Source: Bacillota bacterium
GTDB lineage: Bacteria > Bacillota > Clostridia > Acetivibrionales > DSM-1351
Reading direction: 5' to 3'
Assembly: GCA_023412275.1 (NCBI GenBank)
Contig: JAEYNY010000130.1
Location: 1 to 9,775, forward strand
DNA: 9,775 bases
Positions within the stretch are counted from its first letter, which is position 1; each line of letters opens with the position of its first letter. Positions 1-6,459 of this stretch are shown in pieces. A program made the position numbers and the translations under genes. The notes beneath the pieces were generated by a model. It saw only the letters and a program-made list of their open reading frames with translations. It was not told where the DNA came from and ran no database searches.

Positions 1-17
1 CATCATCAGTTTAATTT

Positions 18-46
18 ATTATAGCATAAATTCGGACGCTTGTCAA
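18..46 (-). promoter_or_regulatory. Downstream promoter of the tandem pair (P2), perfect vegetative sigma consensus
   Basis: On the minus strand a TTGACA box (46-41) is separated by 17 bases from TATAAT (23-18), again with no mismatch in either hexamer. It lies 38 bases downstream of P1, with the same orientation and spacer length. The expected start site is near position 11, so essentially the whole transcript lies beyond the left edge. Two perfect promoters in a row imply very high transcription. An rRNA or tRNA operon is the likeliest target, although an abundant small RNA or highly expressed protein gene cannot be excluded. Confidence 0.85.
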
Positions 47-68
47 AAATAATATATTATACAAGCGT
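36..68. repeat. 8-bp inverted repeat spanning the tandem promoters
   Basis: The arms ACGCTTGT (36-43) and ACAAGCGT (61-68) are exact reverse complements separated by 17 bases. The right arm overlaps the last base of the P1 -10 box and its spacer. The left arm overlaps the P2 spacer and the start of its -35 box. A protein binding here could affect both promoters, but eight bases in AT-rich DNA may also be chance. Confidence 0.4.
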
Positions 69-84
69 ATTGCCCTTATGTCAA
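56..84 (-). promoter_or_regulatory. Upstream promoter of a tandem pair (P1), perfect vegetative sigma consensus
   Basis: Read on the minus strand, a TTGACA box (84-79) is followed after exactly 17 bases by TATAAT (61-56). Both hexamers match the SigA/sigma-70 consensus at every position. An A-rich tract lies just upstream of the -35 box (about 85-95) and could act as an UP-like element. Transcription would start near position 49 and run leftward through the second promoter and out of the window. The product is not visible. Perfect tandem promoters are typical of rRNA and tRNA operons in Firmicutes, so a stable-RNA operon is the inferred target. Confidence 0.85.
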
Positions 85-108
85 GCATTTTTTGTGTACG
101 AGCCTGCT

Positions 109-354
109 CTAAGGGGTGCTTTGAAAATCGTTATCAGTTTCTTTCTCACCATGTTCTTCATTGTTTTGTTCATCATTCTCTTCAACTAAAATATCAAGAT
201 CATCCTCTTCCGCATCGGCAAGTAACCGAACCTCTACGCCTTTAAGAATAATTATTTTTCTGCCATCACTTTCTTTGATGTCATCCACCCTGAAAAGAAC
301 ATCTTTCTCATAAGATTTTCTATAAACCAAGCTTCCTATTTCAATCTCCTTCAT
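109..354 (-). CDS. Short YabG-like N-terminal domain protein (81 aa), probably truncated
   Basis: Residues 3-55 resemble from memory the N-terminal domain of YabG, the spore-coat-processing protease of Bacillus and clostridia. Shared landmarks are IGSLVYRKSY, DVLFRV, a central IILKG and EVRLLAD followed by an acidic stretch. YabG is normally close to 290 residues, with its protease part C-terminal to this domain. Here the protein stops at 81 residues after a low-complexity acidic tail (EENDEQNNEEHGEKE). The 108 bases beyond the stop hold the tandem promoters, and none of the three frames there resembles the protease part. A purine-rich AAGGGA site lies 10 bases before the ATG. It has no recognisable terminator and lies only 24 bases before the P1 -35 box. 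It could be a remnant of a yabG copy cut by rearrangement, or a stand-alone small protein using this domain. As it stands it would lack protease activity. Confidence 0.6.
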   Translation of the reverse strand: MKEIEIGSLVYRKSYEKDVLFRVDDIKESDGRKIIILKGVEVRLLADAEEDDLDILVEENDEQNNEEHGEKETDNDFQSTP

Positions 355-497
355 AATTATTCTTTCCCTTCAAGTTATAGTATGCCAAATATATAAATAA
401 TTATTAAATCTATAATAAATTTAGTAATTCAGCCATTATACATTTAAATAGTCTTTATATTCTATACTATGATTTTTGAACCTTGTTTTGTGAACTA

Positions 498-526
498 TTG
501 TATGAAGTCTATTAAAGTTATATAAT
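498..526 (+). promoter_or_regulatory. Candidate promoter for fhs
   Basis: TTGTAT (498-503) and a perfect TATAAT (521-526) are separated by 17 bases, giving a predicted start near 533 and a leader of about 88 bases. The -35 box matches the consensus at only three of six positions, so this is a modest call in a very AT-rich gap. I see no folded leader resembling a tetrahydrofolate riboswitch between here and the fhs start. Confidence 0.4.
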
Positions 527-604
527 ATTTTCGTATTTAAGTTAATTATTCTAATCTTGTTATATATACGGAAGTAATGTGTTTTTTAAATAATAAATGT
601 ATTT

Positions 605-623
605 GGAAGGGGAAATTATATTG
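605..623 (+). promoter_or_regulatory. Ribosome binding site that fixes the fhs TTG start
   Basis: GGAAGGGG (605-612) is followed by 8 bases and TTG (621-623). The site lies inside the reading frame if translation began at ATG 597, and that ATG has only A and T bases before it. This favours initiation at the TTG. Confidence 0.7.
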
Positions 624-2291
624 CAAACTGATATTCAAATTGCTCAGGGATGTAAGATGCAGCATATTGCAGATATAGCCAAAAATCTTGGTATTGATAC
701 CGAAGATCTTGAGTTCTATGGTAAATACAAAGCCAAATTATCAGATAAACTGTGGGATAAGGTAAAGGATAAAAAGGACGGTAAGCTTGTTCTCGTTACT
801 GCTATAAACCCTACTCCGGCAGGAGAAGGAAAAACAACTACTACTGTAGGTCTTGGACAAGCTATGGCCAAGATAGGTAAAAATGCAGTTATAGCTTTAA
901 GAGAGCCTTCTTTAGGTCCTGTAATGGGTATAAAGGGAGGCGCTGCCGGAGGTGGATATGCTCAGGTTGTTCCTATGGAAGACATTAATCTTCACTTTAC
1001 GGGTGACATGCATGCAATAACTGCTGCAAATAACCTTCTTTCAGCTGCAATAGACAACCATCTTCAACAGGGAAATACTCTTAGTATAGATCCTCGTCAA
1101 ATTGTCTGGAAGCGTTGCATGGATATGAATGACAGAGCACTTAGAAATGTAATTGTAGGCCTTGGCGGAAGAATCAACGGAGTTCCAAGGGAAGATGGTT
1201 TTAACATCACTGTTGCTTCGGAAATAATGGCAATACTCTGCTTAGCTCTTGATATTACAGATCTAAAAAACAGACTAGGACGTATTATCATTGGCTACAC
1301 ATACGAAGGTAAACCTGTTACTGCACATGACCTTAAGGTTGACGGTGCAATGACCCTTTTGTTAAAAGATGCAATAAAACCTAATCTGGTTCAGACCCTT
1401 GAAGGAACTCCTGCATTAATGCATGGTGGACCTTTTGCTAATATTGCCCACGGTTGTAATAGTATTTCGGCTACAAAACTTGCACTGAAAATGGCTGACT
1501 ACGTTATAACCGAAGCTGGCTTCGGTGCAGACCTTGGTGCAGAAAAATTCTTTGATATCAAGTGCAGATTTGCAGGCTTCAAACCTGACGCGGTAGCCCT
1601 TGTTGCCACAATAAGAGCACTTAAATATAACGGTGGTATAAAAAAAGAAGATCTTAAAGAAGAAAATGTGGAAGCATTATCCAAAGGCTTTGCAAATGCA
1701 GAGAAGCATATCGAAAATTTGAAGCAGTTTGGTGTACCTGTTATGGTTGCCATTAATCATTTTGATACAGATACCGAGGCTGAAATTAAGCTGGTCCAAG
1801 AAAGGTGCAGCTCTCTTGGTGTTGAAGTCGCATTTTCAGATGTATTTTTAAATGGCGGAAAAGGCGGAATAGAGTTGGCAGAAAAACTTGTTGCTCTCAC
1901 TGATTCTACGGTTTCAAATTTTGCGCCTATTTATGACGAAAAGCTACCTATAAAGGAAAAAGTGCAGCAGATAGTCTCAAAAATTTACGGAGGCAGGAAT
2001 GTTATTTATAATGCTGCTGCAGAAAAATCTATTGCTAAGATAGAAGAAATGGGTCTTGACAAGCTTCCAATCTGTATGGCAAAGACTCAATATTCTTTAT
2101 CTGATAATCCTCAACTTCTTGGTAGACCTCAGGATTTTGATGTCACAGTAAAAGAGGTTCGAATTTCCGCAGGAGCCGGATTTATAGTAGTACTTACCGG
2201 GGATATAATGACTATGCCGGGATTACCAAAAGTACCGGCAGCGGAGAGAATTGACATTGATGAGACAGGTGTTATCACAGGACTATTCTAA
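621..2291 (+). CDS. fhs: Formate--tetrahydrofolate ligase (formyltetrahydrofolate synthetase)
   Basis: This cytoplasmic enzyme joins formate to tetrahydrofolate with ATP hydrolysis to give 10-formyl-tetrahydrofolate, the entry to the folate C1 pool and the methyl branch of the Wood-Ljungdahl pathway. The P-loop TPAGEGKTTT lies at residues 65-74, followed by the family stretches REPSLGPVMGIKGGAAGGGY, FTGDMHAI and EAGFGADLGAEKFFDIKCR. The C-terminal GDIMTMPGLPK is also typical. I start it at TTG 621 because AAGGGG (607-612) sits 8 bases upstream and the resulting 556 residues, beginning MQTDIQIAQ, match clostridial relatives in length and N-terminus. An in-frame ATG at 597 adds eight unfamiliar residues and has no ribosome binding site. 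The gene stands alone, with its own terminator behind it, and none of the other C1 genes is adjacent. The identification is secure and the start fairly secure. Confidence 0.97.
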   Translation: MQTDIQIAQGCKMQHIADIAKNLGIDTEDLEFYGKYKAKLSDKLWDKVKDKKDGKLVLVTAINPTPAGEGKTTTTVGLGQAMAKIGKNAVIALREPSLGPVMGIKGGAAGGGYAQVVPMEDINLHFTGDMHAITAANNLLSAAIDNHLQQGNTLSIDPRQIVWKRCMDMNDRALRNVIVGLGGRINGVPREDGFNITVASEIMAILCLALDITDLKNRLGRIIIGYTYEGKPVTAHDLKVDGAMTLLLKDAIKPNLVQTLEGTPALMHGGPFANIAHGCNSISATKLALKMADYVITEAGFGADLGAEKFFDIKCRFAGFKPDAVALVATIRALKYNGGIKKEDLKEENVEALSKGFANAEKHIENLKQFGVPVMVAINHFDTDTEAEIKLVQERCSSLGVEVAFSDVFLNGGKGGIELAEKLVALTDSTVSNFAPIYDEKLPIKEKVQQIVSKIYGGRNVIYNAAAEKSIAKIEEMGLDKLPICMAKTQYSLSDNPQLLGRPQDFDVTVKEVRISAGAGFIVVLTGDIMTMPGLPKVPAAERIDIDETGVITGLF

Positions 2292-2314
2292 ATAAATCTT
2301 AATATAAACGTTCT

Positions 2315-2358
2315 AGGCCGGCTCTTTAAGGAGTCGGTCTAATTTTTTCATTTTTTTA
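2315..2358 (+). terminator. Rho-independent terminator of fhs
   Basis: A 10-bp stem (2315-2324 with 2331-2340, including two G-U pairs) closes a six-base loop. It is followed by AA and a T-rich run interrupted by CA. It begins 23 bases after the fhs stop and separates fhs from the sigma factor operon. Confidence 0.88.
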
Positions 2359-2367
2359 TTCAAAAGA

Positions 2368-2413
2368 TGAACTTATTCTATTGATCCAGCCTCTTATATT
2401 ATGTGTTAACACA
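2368..2413 (+). promoter_or_regulatory. Candidate control region of the sigma/anti-sigma operon with a 12-bp palindrome
   Basis: TGAAC (2368-2372) resembles the -35 element of ECF sigma promoters. Seventeen bases later comes CCTCTT (2390-2395), a poor but possible -10. Just downstream is the perfect palindrome TGTGTTAACACA (2402-2413), which could be an operator. No good vegetative promoter is visible in the same gap; the nearest -10-like boxes, TATATT and TATTAT, lack a proper -35. Autoregulation by the encoded ECF factor is common in this family, but here it is only an inference. Confidence 0.3.
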
Positions 2414-2425
2414 AAACATAAAATG

Positions 2426-2443
2426 AAAGGAGATGAGCACTTG
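2426..2443 (+). promoter_or_regulatory. Ribosome binding site that fixes the sigma factor TTG start
   Basis: AAAGGAG (2426-2432) precedes TTG (2441-2443) by 8 bases, the same spacing as at fhs. The site lies downstream of the alternative starts at 2381 and 2423, so it can only serve the TTG. Confidence 0.8.
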
Positions 2444-3019
2444 CAGATAGATGACATTATACGTCGGTGCCAGCTGGGAGATATGGATTGTTTCGAAGAA
2501 CTCTATAAGCTATATTTTAATAAAGCCTTTGGAACAGCCTATATTATTTCCGGGCAAAAGGGATCGGCCGAAGATATTGTTCAGGAAGTATTTCTTATTT
2601 GCTACAAATCCATTAAGTATTTAAAGGAACCTGGAGCTTTTAATACATGGTTCTATAGGATTGTAGTTAGGGAAAGCTGGAAAATGGCAAAGACAAAAAA
2701 ATCAAGCTTAGAAAACTTTAACGATAAAATTACTTCACATGAAGTAAATCAAAGCATCACGGACAATTCTGTGGATTCTCTTTGCAATAAGCTACTTTTG
2801 CAACAAGCAATAAAGTCATTAAAACTTCCCCTTAAAACGGTGTTAATCTTGTATTATTACAACGACATGTCTATAAAAGAGATCTCCAAGGTTTTAGGTT
2901 GTTTTGAAGGAACTGTTAAGTCTCGTCTGTTCAAGGCTCGAAAGATTCTTCAGAATGAGCTCTCGCCATATTATGATAGTTTTGTTAAACCCTTAGATTT
3001 AAAAAGAATGGAGGCTTGA
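2441..3019 (+). CDS. ECF-family RNA polymerase sigma factor
   Basis: This 192-residue protein would direct RNA polymerase to a small set of promoters, usually in response to an envelope signal. Region 2 covers about residues 17-86, with the core-binding segment SAEDIVQEVFL and the -10-recognition part around FNTWFYRIVVRESW. Region 4 covers about 122-175, with the helix-turn-helix MSIKEISKVLGCFEGTVKSR that reads the -35 element. There is no region 1 or 3, as expected for ECF factors. I start it at TTG 2441 because AAAGGAG (2426-2432) lies 8 bases upstream. The ATG at 2423 and a TTG at 2381 would extend it by 6 or 20 residues but have no ribosome site. Its stop overlaps the region just before the next gene, a membrane anti-sigma candidate, so the two are very likely co-translated. 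The exact ECF group and the regulon are not deducible here. Confidence 0.93.
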   Translation: MQIDDIIRRCQLGDMDCFEELYKLYFNKAFGTAYIISGQKGSAEDIVQEVFLICYKSIKYLKEPGAFNTWFYRIVVRESWKMAKTKKSSLENFNDKITSHEVNQSITDNSVDSLCNKLLLQQAIKSLKLPLKTVLILYYYNDMSIKEISKVLGCFEGTVKSRLFKARKILQNELSPYYDSFVKPLDLKRMEA

Positions 3020-3024
3020 AAGAA

Positions 3025-3942
3025 ATGAATGAATTTGATTTGCTAATTAAAAATTCAATTAGTGACCAGGTAGACCCTCACAATATTAATGTTGATAAGA
3101 GTTTCTCAGATTTGAAGGCGAAACTCCTAAATAGTAATGGCAGCGAAAGTAAAACGTTGAGGTTTAATTATATAAATCTCAAAAGAACTGCAGTACTTTC
3201 TTTTTGTTCTCTGCTGTGTGTAGGAGTAATACTAATCAGTTCTTCATCAACAATACGTGCTGTAGCATTAAATGCTTTAGATAATGTAAGGATGATATTT
3301 GTACAGGATGATGATTCCGGTGAAATTGTTCAAAAGCCAGCAAATGAAGTTCTTTTACGTTATAATGTCGGGGGAGGTACCACTTTAAATGATACTGAAA
3401 TATCAAAAAAAGTAGGTTATAAAATTAGTTATCCAAAACAAGTTGGTGATGCAACTTTTGGTTACAAGATGTTAGGTGTTAGTTGTAAAAATATACCATA
3501 TGACTTAGACCCTAGAATACGTCAACTTATGTTCAAAGCTGGCGAAAACGATGATGCATTTTCCAAATTATCAGAATATACACCTTTAAGATTTACATTA
3601 GGCTCTTATGTTAAAGATACTACAAACGTAGTCATCTCAACTTGCCTAGCAAAAAATTTAAAATTTGACCCGGGTAAAAGTACAACAGTAGAGGATGTAA
3701 CTATAGGAGATATCAAAGGGATGTGGGTAAAGGGTACAACACCATTGTATCCACTTAAAGATGATATTCATAATTCGACTTCTTCTGATATGACTTCAAA
3801 ACCAACTCTTGAGAAGTTCTGGTGTCTTATCTGGGAAGTAAACGGAATTAATTATCAATTTTACACACATGTTACCGAAGAGCCTCTCTCAAAGGAAAAG
3901 TCTATAGAGTTTGCAAAAGATTTTATGGCTACACAAAAATAG
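3025..3942 (+). CDS. Membrane-anchored anti-sigma factor, DUF4367-like extracellular domain
   Basis: The 305-residue product has a cytoplasmic N-terminus of about 53 residues, one hydrophobic membrane segment at about 55-74, and a long outer domain. The C-terminal pattern (a strand-rich segment with IGDIKGMWVKG, then FWCLIWEVNGINYQF and a final SIEFAKDFM helix) resembles the DUF4367 domain found on clostridial anti-sigma proteins. The cytoplasmic part lacks the His-Cys-Cys zinc motif of classical anti-sigma domains, so it would bind the sigma factor by a different helical segment. Position one gene after an ECF factor supports the role. I prefer ATG 3025 because GGAGG (3010-3014) lies 10 bases before it. 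A TTG at 3016, overlapping the sigma stop, is only one base from that site. The likely job is to hold the sigma factor at the membrane until an outside signal arrives. The signal is unknown. Confidence 0.8.
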   Translation: MNEFDLLIKNSISDQVDPHNINVDKSFSDLKAKLLNSNGSESKTLRFNYINLKRTAVLSFCSLLCVGVILISSSSTIRAVALNALDNVRMIFVQDDDSGEIVQKPANEVLLRYNVGGGTTLNDTEISKKVGYKISYPKQVGDATFGYKMLGVSCKNIPYDLDPRIRQLMFKAGENDDAFSKLSEYTPLRFTLGSYVKDTTNVVISTCLAKNLKFDPGKSTTVEDVTIGDIKGMWVKGTTPLYPLKDDIHNSTSSDMTSKPTLEKFWCLIWEVNGINYQFYTHVTEEPLSKEKSIEFAKDFMATQK

Positions 3943-3953
3943 TACATATAGTT

Positions 3954-3988
3954 ATAGCCGACCTGATGGTCGGCTATCTTTTATTTAT
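3954..3988 (+). terminator. Rho-independent terminator of the sigma/anti-sigma operon
   Basis: A perfect 10-bp stem (3954-3963 with 3968-3977) with a TGAT loop is followed by a T-rich run. It lies in the 58-base gap between two converging genes. On the minus strand the nearest T run is more than ten bases past the stem, so it would be a weaker terminator for the CotS-like gene. Confidence 0.92.
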
Positions 3989-4000
3989 AAGTTGGTATTT

Positions 4001-4984
4001 TTACAATGCATTAAATCTTTCCAGAAATATTCTATGACACTGTGCCTCATCAATAACTTCCTGTATTCTAAGCAGATAACTTTGTTCAGACCAACTTTTC
4101 CTACTGTTATAATATTTATTTATCACTCTCCAGAACTTTTGTGGGAACATAAGCATGATTTTCATGAGATTCATATCGCTTCCGCTCAGTGGCTCATACC
4201 GACTGTACTCATTTAGTATAACGGCAGCCTCTCTTATATCCCAATTGCATTTACGCATTTTCCTTCTTAAAAGATTAACCAGGTCATATACCTTTAAATC
4301 ATAGCAACAGTATTCAAAATTAATCAGAAACATTTCATCATTTTGCAAATAGATATTATGATGGTTAAAATCATGGTGGGAAATTGTTCTGTTTTTCTGG
4401 GCTTCCTCAACAAGCTCGTAATAATCAGATGCAAGCAGCAGGCCTAACGCCTTTTCTCCTACCTCATAAAAATAATCAATGTTCTTAGTTACCAGATTAT
4501 CAAATCTCATTCTACCCTTCTGGGCATTCTTTTTAAGCTTCTTAATTTCATCCAAACGTTTTCTGTAACTCCCCGGCATCCTTCCCAGTTCACTTCTGCC
4601 ATAACTGTTTTCAGAACACATGAACCCATAGGAAGCCCTGTGCATTTTAGCAAGCAACCCTGCACATCCTATTGTTTCCTCTCTATTATCAAGATTGCAT
4701 TCCCTTCCTTCTATATAGTCAGTCATATAAACAGTCTGATCGTTAAACTGTATGCTATAGTCGCCTCTAATAGTGGGGATATTTCTATCGATATGTATAA
4801 AACCGTTATTAAACAAATGTTCTTTTACTTCACCTATGAAATTAATTCTTTCCTGTTTAACCGAAGACATTTTTACAAGTTTCCTACCCATATCCGTGTC
4901 AGCCAAAAACATATCCCTAAAGTTATTTAAATTTTTAATTTTTAGGTTGTAATTTAATTGCAGTTCCTTTTCAAATTCATTCAT
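4001..4984 (-). CDS. CotS-like spore coat / aminoglycoside phosphotransferase-fold protein
   Basis: This 327-residue protein has the layout of the CotS family, which shares the APH kinase fold and is found on clostridial and Bacillus spores. The N-lobe (about 20-95) contains a basic strand RKLVKM and the linker YMTDYIEGREC, and the LAKMHRAS helix follows at about 111-118. The catalytic-loop equivalent is HHDFNHHN (203-210), with Asp205 and Asn210 present. The usual metal-binding Asp-Phe-Asp is here Asn-Phe-Glu (222-224), so phosphotransfer may be weak or lost. CYDLKVYDLVNLLRR after it is typical of the family. I start at ATG 4984 because GGAGG lies 5 bases upstream; a TTG at 4996 would place that site inside the gene. 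It follows the glycosyltransferase gene on the same strand by 157 bases with no clear terminator between, so co-transcription is possible. A spore-coat role comes from the family name only; I found no convincing sporulation promoter. Confidence 0.8.
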   Translation of the reverse strand: MNEFEKELQLNYNLKIKNLNNFRDMFLADTDMGRKLVKMSSVKQERINFIGEVKEHLFNNGFIHIDRNIPTIRGDYSIQFNDQTVYMTDYIEGRECNLDNREETIGCAGLLAKMHRASYGFMCSENSYGRSELGRMPGSYRKRLDEIKKLKKNAQKGRMRFDNLVTKNIDYFYEVGEKALGLLLASDYYELVEEAQKNRTISHHDFNHHNIYLQNDEMFLINFEYCCYDLKVYDLVNLLRRKMRKCNWDIREAAVILNEYSRYEPLSGSDMNLMKIMLMFPQKFWRVINKYYNSRKSWSEQSYLLRIQEVIDEAQCHRIFLERFNAL

Positions 4985-5141
4985 ATTGCCCTCCAAGAGC
5001 TGTTTTTGTACTTAATGCAACTTTAACAGCGTGTACATTTTATTTAATAACAATATCTTTGCAGCATAAAATGACTATTAAGCAAAATGTGATACTAGAT
5101 TATATGAAAATTATAGGATTTGTAGAATTAAAACTTATTTT

Positions 5142-6335
5142 TTATATCTTATTGCTTAAAAATGCAGCTCCGCAGTAAATACACATGACTCCTATAATCG
5201 GGTATGCATATCTGTCAAATGACATATAAACACAGTGTACAAAATTAAAGTATAATGCAATAAAGACAATAAGACTGTTTTTCATAAATAGCTTCTCTTT
5301 TACGCTCTTAAAAACGGCATATACCGCTGTAATTAGAATAAAGATGTGGTAAACTACTGCTAACCAGTAACTTGTACCCATTACATCAACCCAATAAAAA
5401 GGAAGTGCCCAAAAATAAAATGTTTTCCCCAGTGTATACCAGAAAAAGTACTTTATGAAATGATTTTTAAACTCTCCCCGGATTCTTTTTAATGCAACAT
5501 TCCTTTCTATATTGTCTGTTTCCAGAGCTGTTTTTCCAACCTCATAGTTTTCTGTATTCTCAGGAGTTTGTATGTAGTTAATATACGTGCCCTGCAAAAG
5601 TGGATTACCACTTGATGCTGTTAGAGGAATAAAAGTCTGATATTCATTATAGTTCCTTACCCACCATGGAAGAGCCCATACACTAAATATTAGTGCCATT
5701 GTAATACCAAACTTTACACATTGGGATAGCCTATAATATCTATTAATAAAAATATAAAGAAGATAGAAGCACGGATAAAATAATACCGTTGGTCTGCAAA
5801 AAACTGCAACTATCCATATTACGCTCAGAATTGCAGCCTTTGGAATGCTAAGATTATCAGCAAATTTAACAGAAGAATATATTAAAGCTAACAGAATAAA
5901 AGTAAAAAGACACTCTGTAAGAATATATCCCGGTGTTATAAGGTTGGGAGGGTAAAAGGAAAATACCACGGCTGATATTAATCCTGCCTTTTTACTAAAT
6001 AGCTTCTTGGCTGTTAAGTAAGCAAATAGGATACTCAATGCAGATAACCCTGTTTGAATTATTCTGACAGCCTGGAGTCCACAAAAACCTATTCCGAATA
6101 CCCTTAATACCCCACTAAGAAAAAGAGGATACAAAGGCATTATAAAAACCGTAGCTTCGTTAAAAGTTCTGTATGTGAGAACCCCTCTTTTCAAAAAGTA
6201 AAGTGAGCTCATATAATAATTTATATCATCACTGTGAACTGATAGCATTTTAGGATAGTTAAAAATCAGTATAAGTTTAATTATTGTTGTTATCAAAATC
6301 ATTGCTAGAACAGATATCGAATATATGTTTTTCAT
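5142..6335 (-). CDS. Multi-pass membrane glycosyltransferase, GT-C fold (GT39/ArnT-like)
   Basis: The 397-residue protein is very hydrophobic, with roughly nine to eleven membrane helices beginning at residues 7-26. The first outer loop carries Asp36-Asp37 in SVHSDDINYY, in the position of the catalytic acidic pair of lipid-linked sugar transferases such as PMT and ArnT. The stretch MPLYPLFLSG follows at about 66-74. Later marks are PPNLITPGYILTE (Glu141), an Arg-Pro at 181-182, PWWVRNY at 223-229 and DRYAYPI near the C-terminus, all usual in this group. Such enzymes move a sugar from a polyprenyl-phosphate carrier to a protein, lipid or polymer on the outer face. The length is short because the large C-terminal outer domain of ArnT is missing. 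The start has AAGGA about 5 bases before the ATG. Donor and acceptor cannot be told. Its neighbour downstream is the CotS-like gene, which hints at a surface or spore-envelope role. Confidence 0.75.
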   Translation of the reverse strand: MKNIYSISVLAMILITTIIKLILIFNYPKMLSVHSDDINYYMSSLYFLKRGVLTYRTFNEATVFIMPLYPLFLSGVLRVFGIGFCGLQAVRIIQTGLSALSILFAYLTAKKLFSKKAGLISAVVFSFYPPNLITPGYILTECLFTFILLALIYSSVKFADNLSIPKAAILSVIWIVAVFCRPTVLFYPCFYLLYIFINRYYRLSQCVKFGITMALIFSVWALPWWVRNYNEYQTFIPLTASSGNPLLQGTYINYIQTPENTENYEVGKTALETDNIERNVALKRIRGEFKNHFIKYFFWYTLGKTFYFWALPFYWVDVMGTSYWLAVVYHIFILITAVYAVFKSVKEKLFMKNSLIVFIALYFNFVHCVYMSFDRYAYPIIGVMCIYCGAAFLSNKI

Positions 6336-6409
6336 ATAGTCCTTTCACCCCATTGTAAAAGTGTTATCTTATTCCATAGTAATCATACAAAAAATATCCT
6401 GAAATACAG

Positions 6410-6446
6410 AAAAAACCCGCCGAACTCATTGTCCGGCGGGTTTTTT
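6410..6446 (-). terminator. Strong rho-independent terminator of the PFOR gene
   Basis: The arms 6410-6422 and 6434-6446 pair perfectly over 13 bp: seven G/C-rich pairs flanked by six A-T pairs, with an 11-base loop. It lies 13 bases past the PFOR stop. Because a six-base T run follows the stem on either strand, it could stop transcripts from both sides, but only PFOR reads into it. Confidence 0.93.
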
Positions 6447-6459
6447 ACTTTTAAATCTA

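Noticed and set aside
1..108. A frame open for about 32 codons after the stop of the YabG-like gene, considered as a frameshifted continuation of YabG
   Set aside because: Its translation has no resemblance to the YabG protease region and it coincides with the tandem promoters.
376..384. CATACTATA on the minus strand, matching a sigma-K -10 box, upstream of the YabG-like gene (yabG is a sigma-K gene in Bacillus)
   Set aside because: The predicted start site would fall inside the Shine-Dalgarno sequence of the gene, and no matching -35 element is seen at the right distance.
527..620. Possible tetrahydrofolate riboswitch or other folded leader before fhs
   Set aside because: The stretch is very AT-rich with no stable paired arms and no conserved riboswitch core that I can recognise.
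3911..4216. Plus-strand open frame running through the end of the anti-sigma gene, the terminator and the 3' end of the CotS-like gene
   Set aside because: It crosses a strong terminator, overlaps two well-supported genes and has a low-complexity translation.
5079..5158. Inverted 8-base match (TTAAGCAA and TTGCTTAA) between the CotS-like and glycosyltransferase genes
   Set aside because: The arms are 64 bases apart, AT-rich, and one lies inside the coding region, with no T run behind them; most likely chance.
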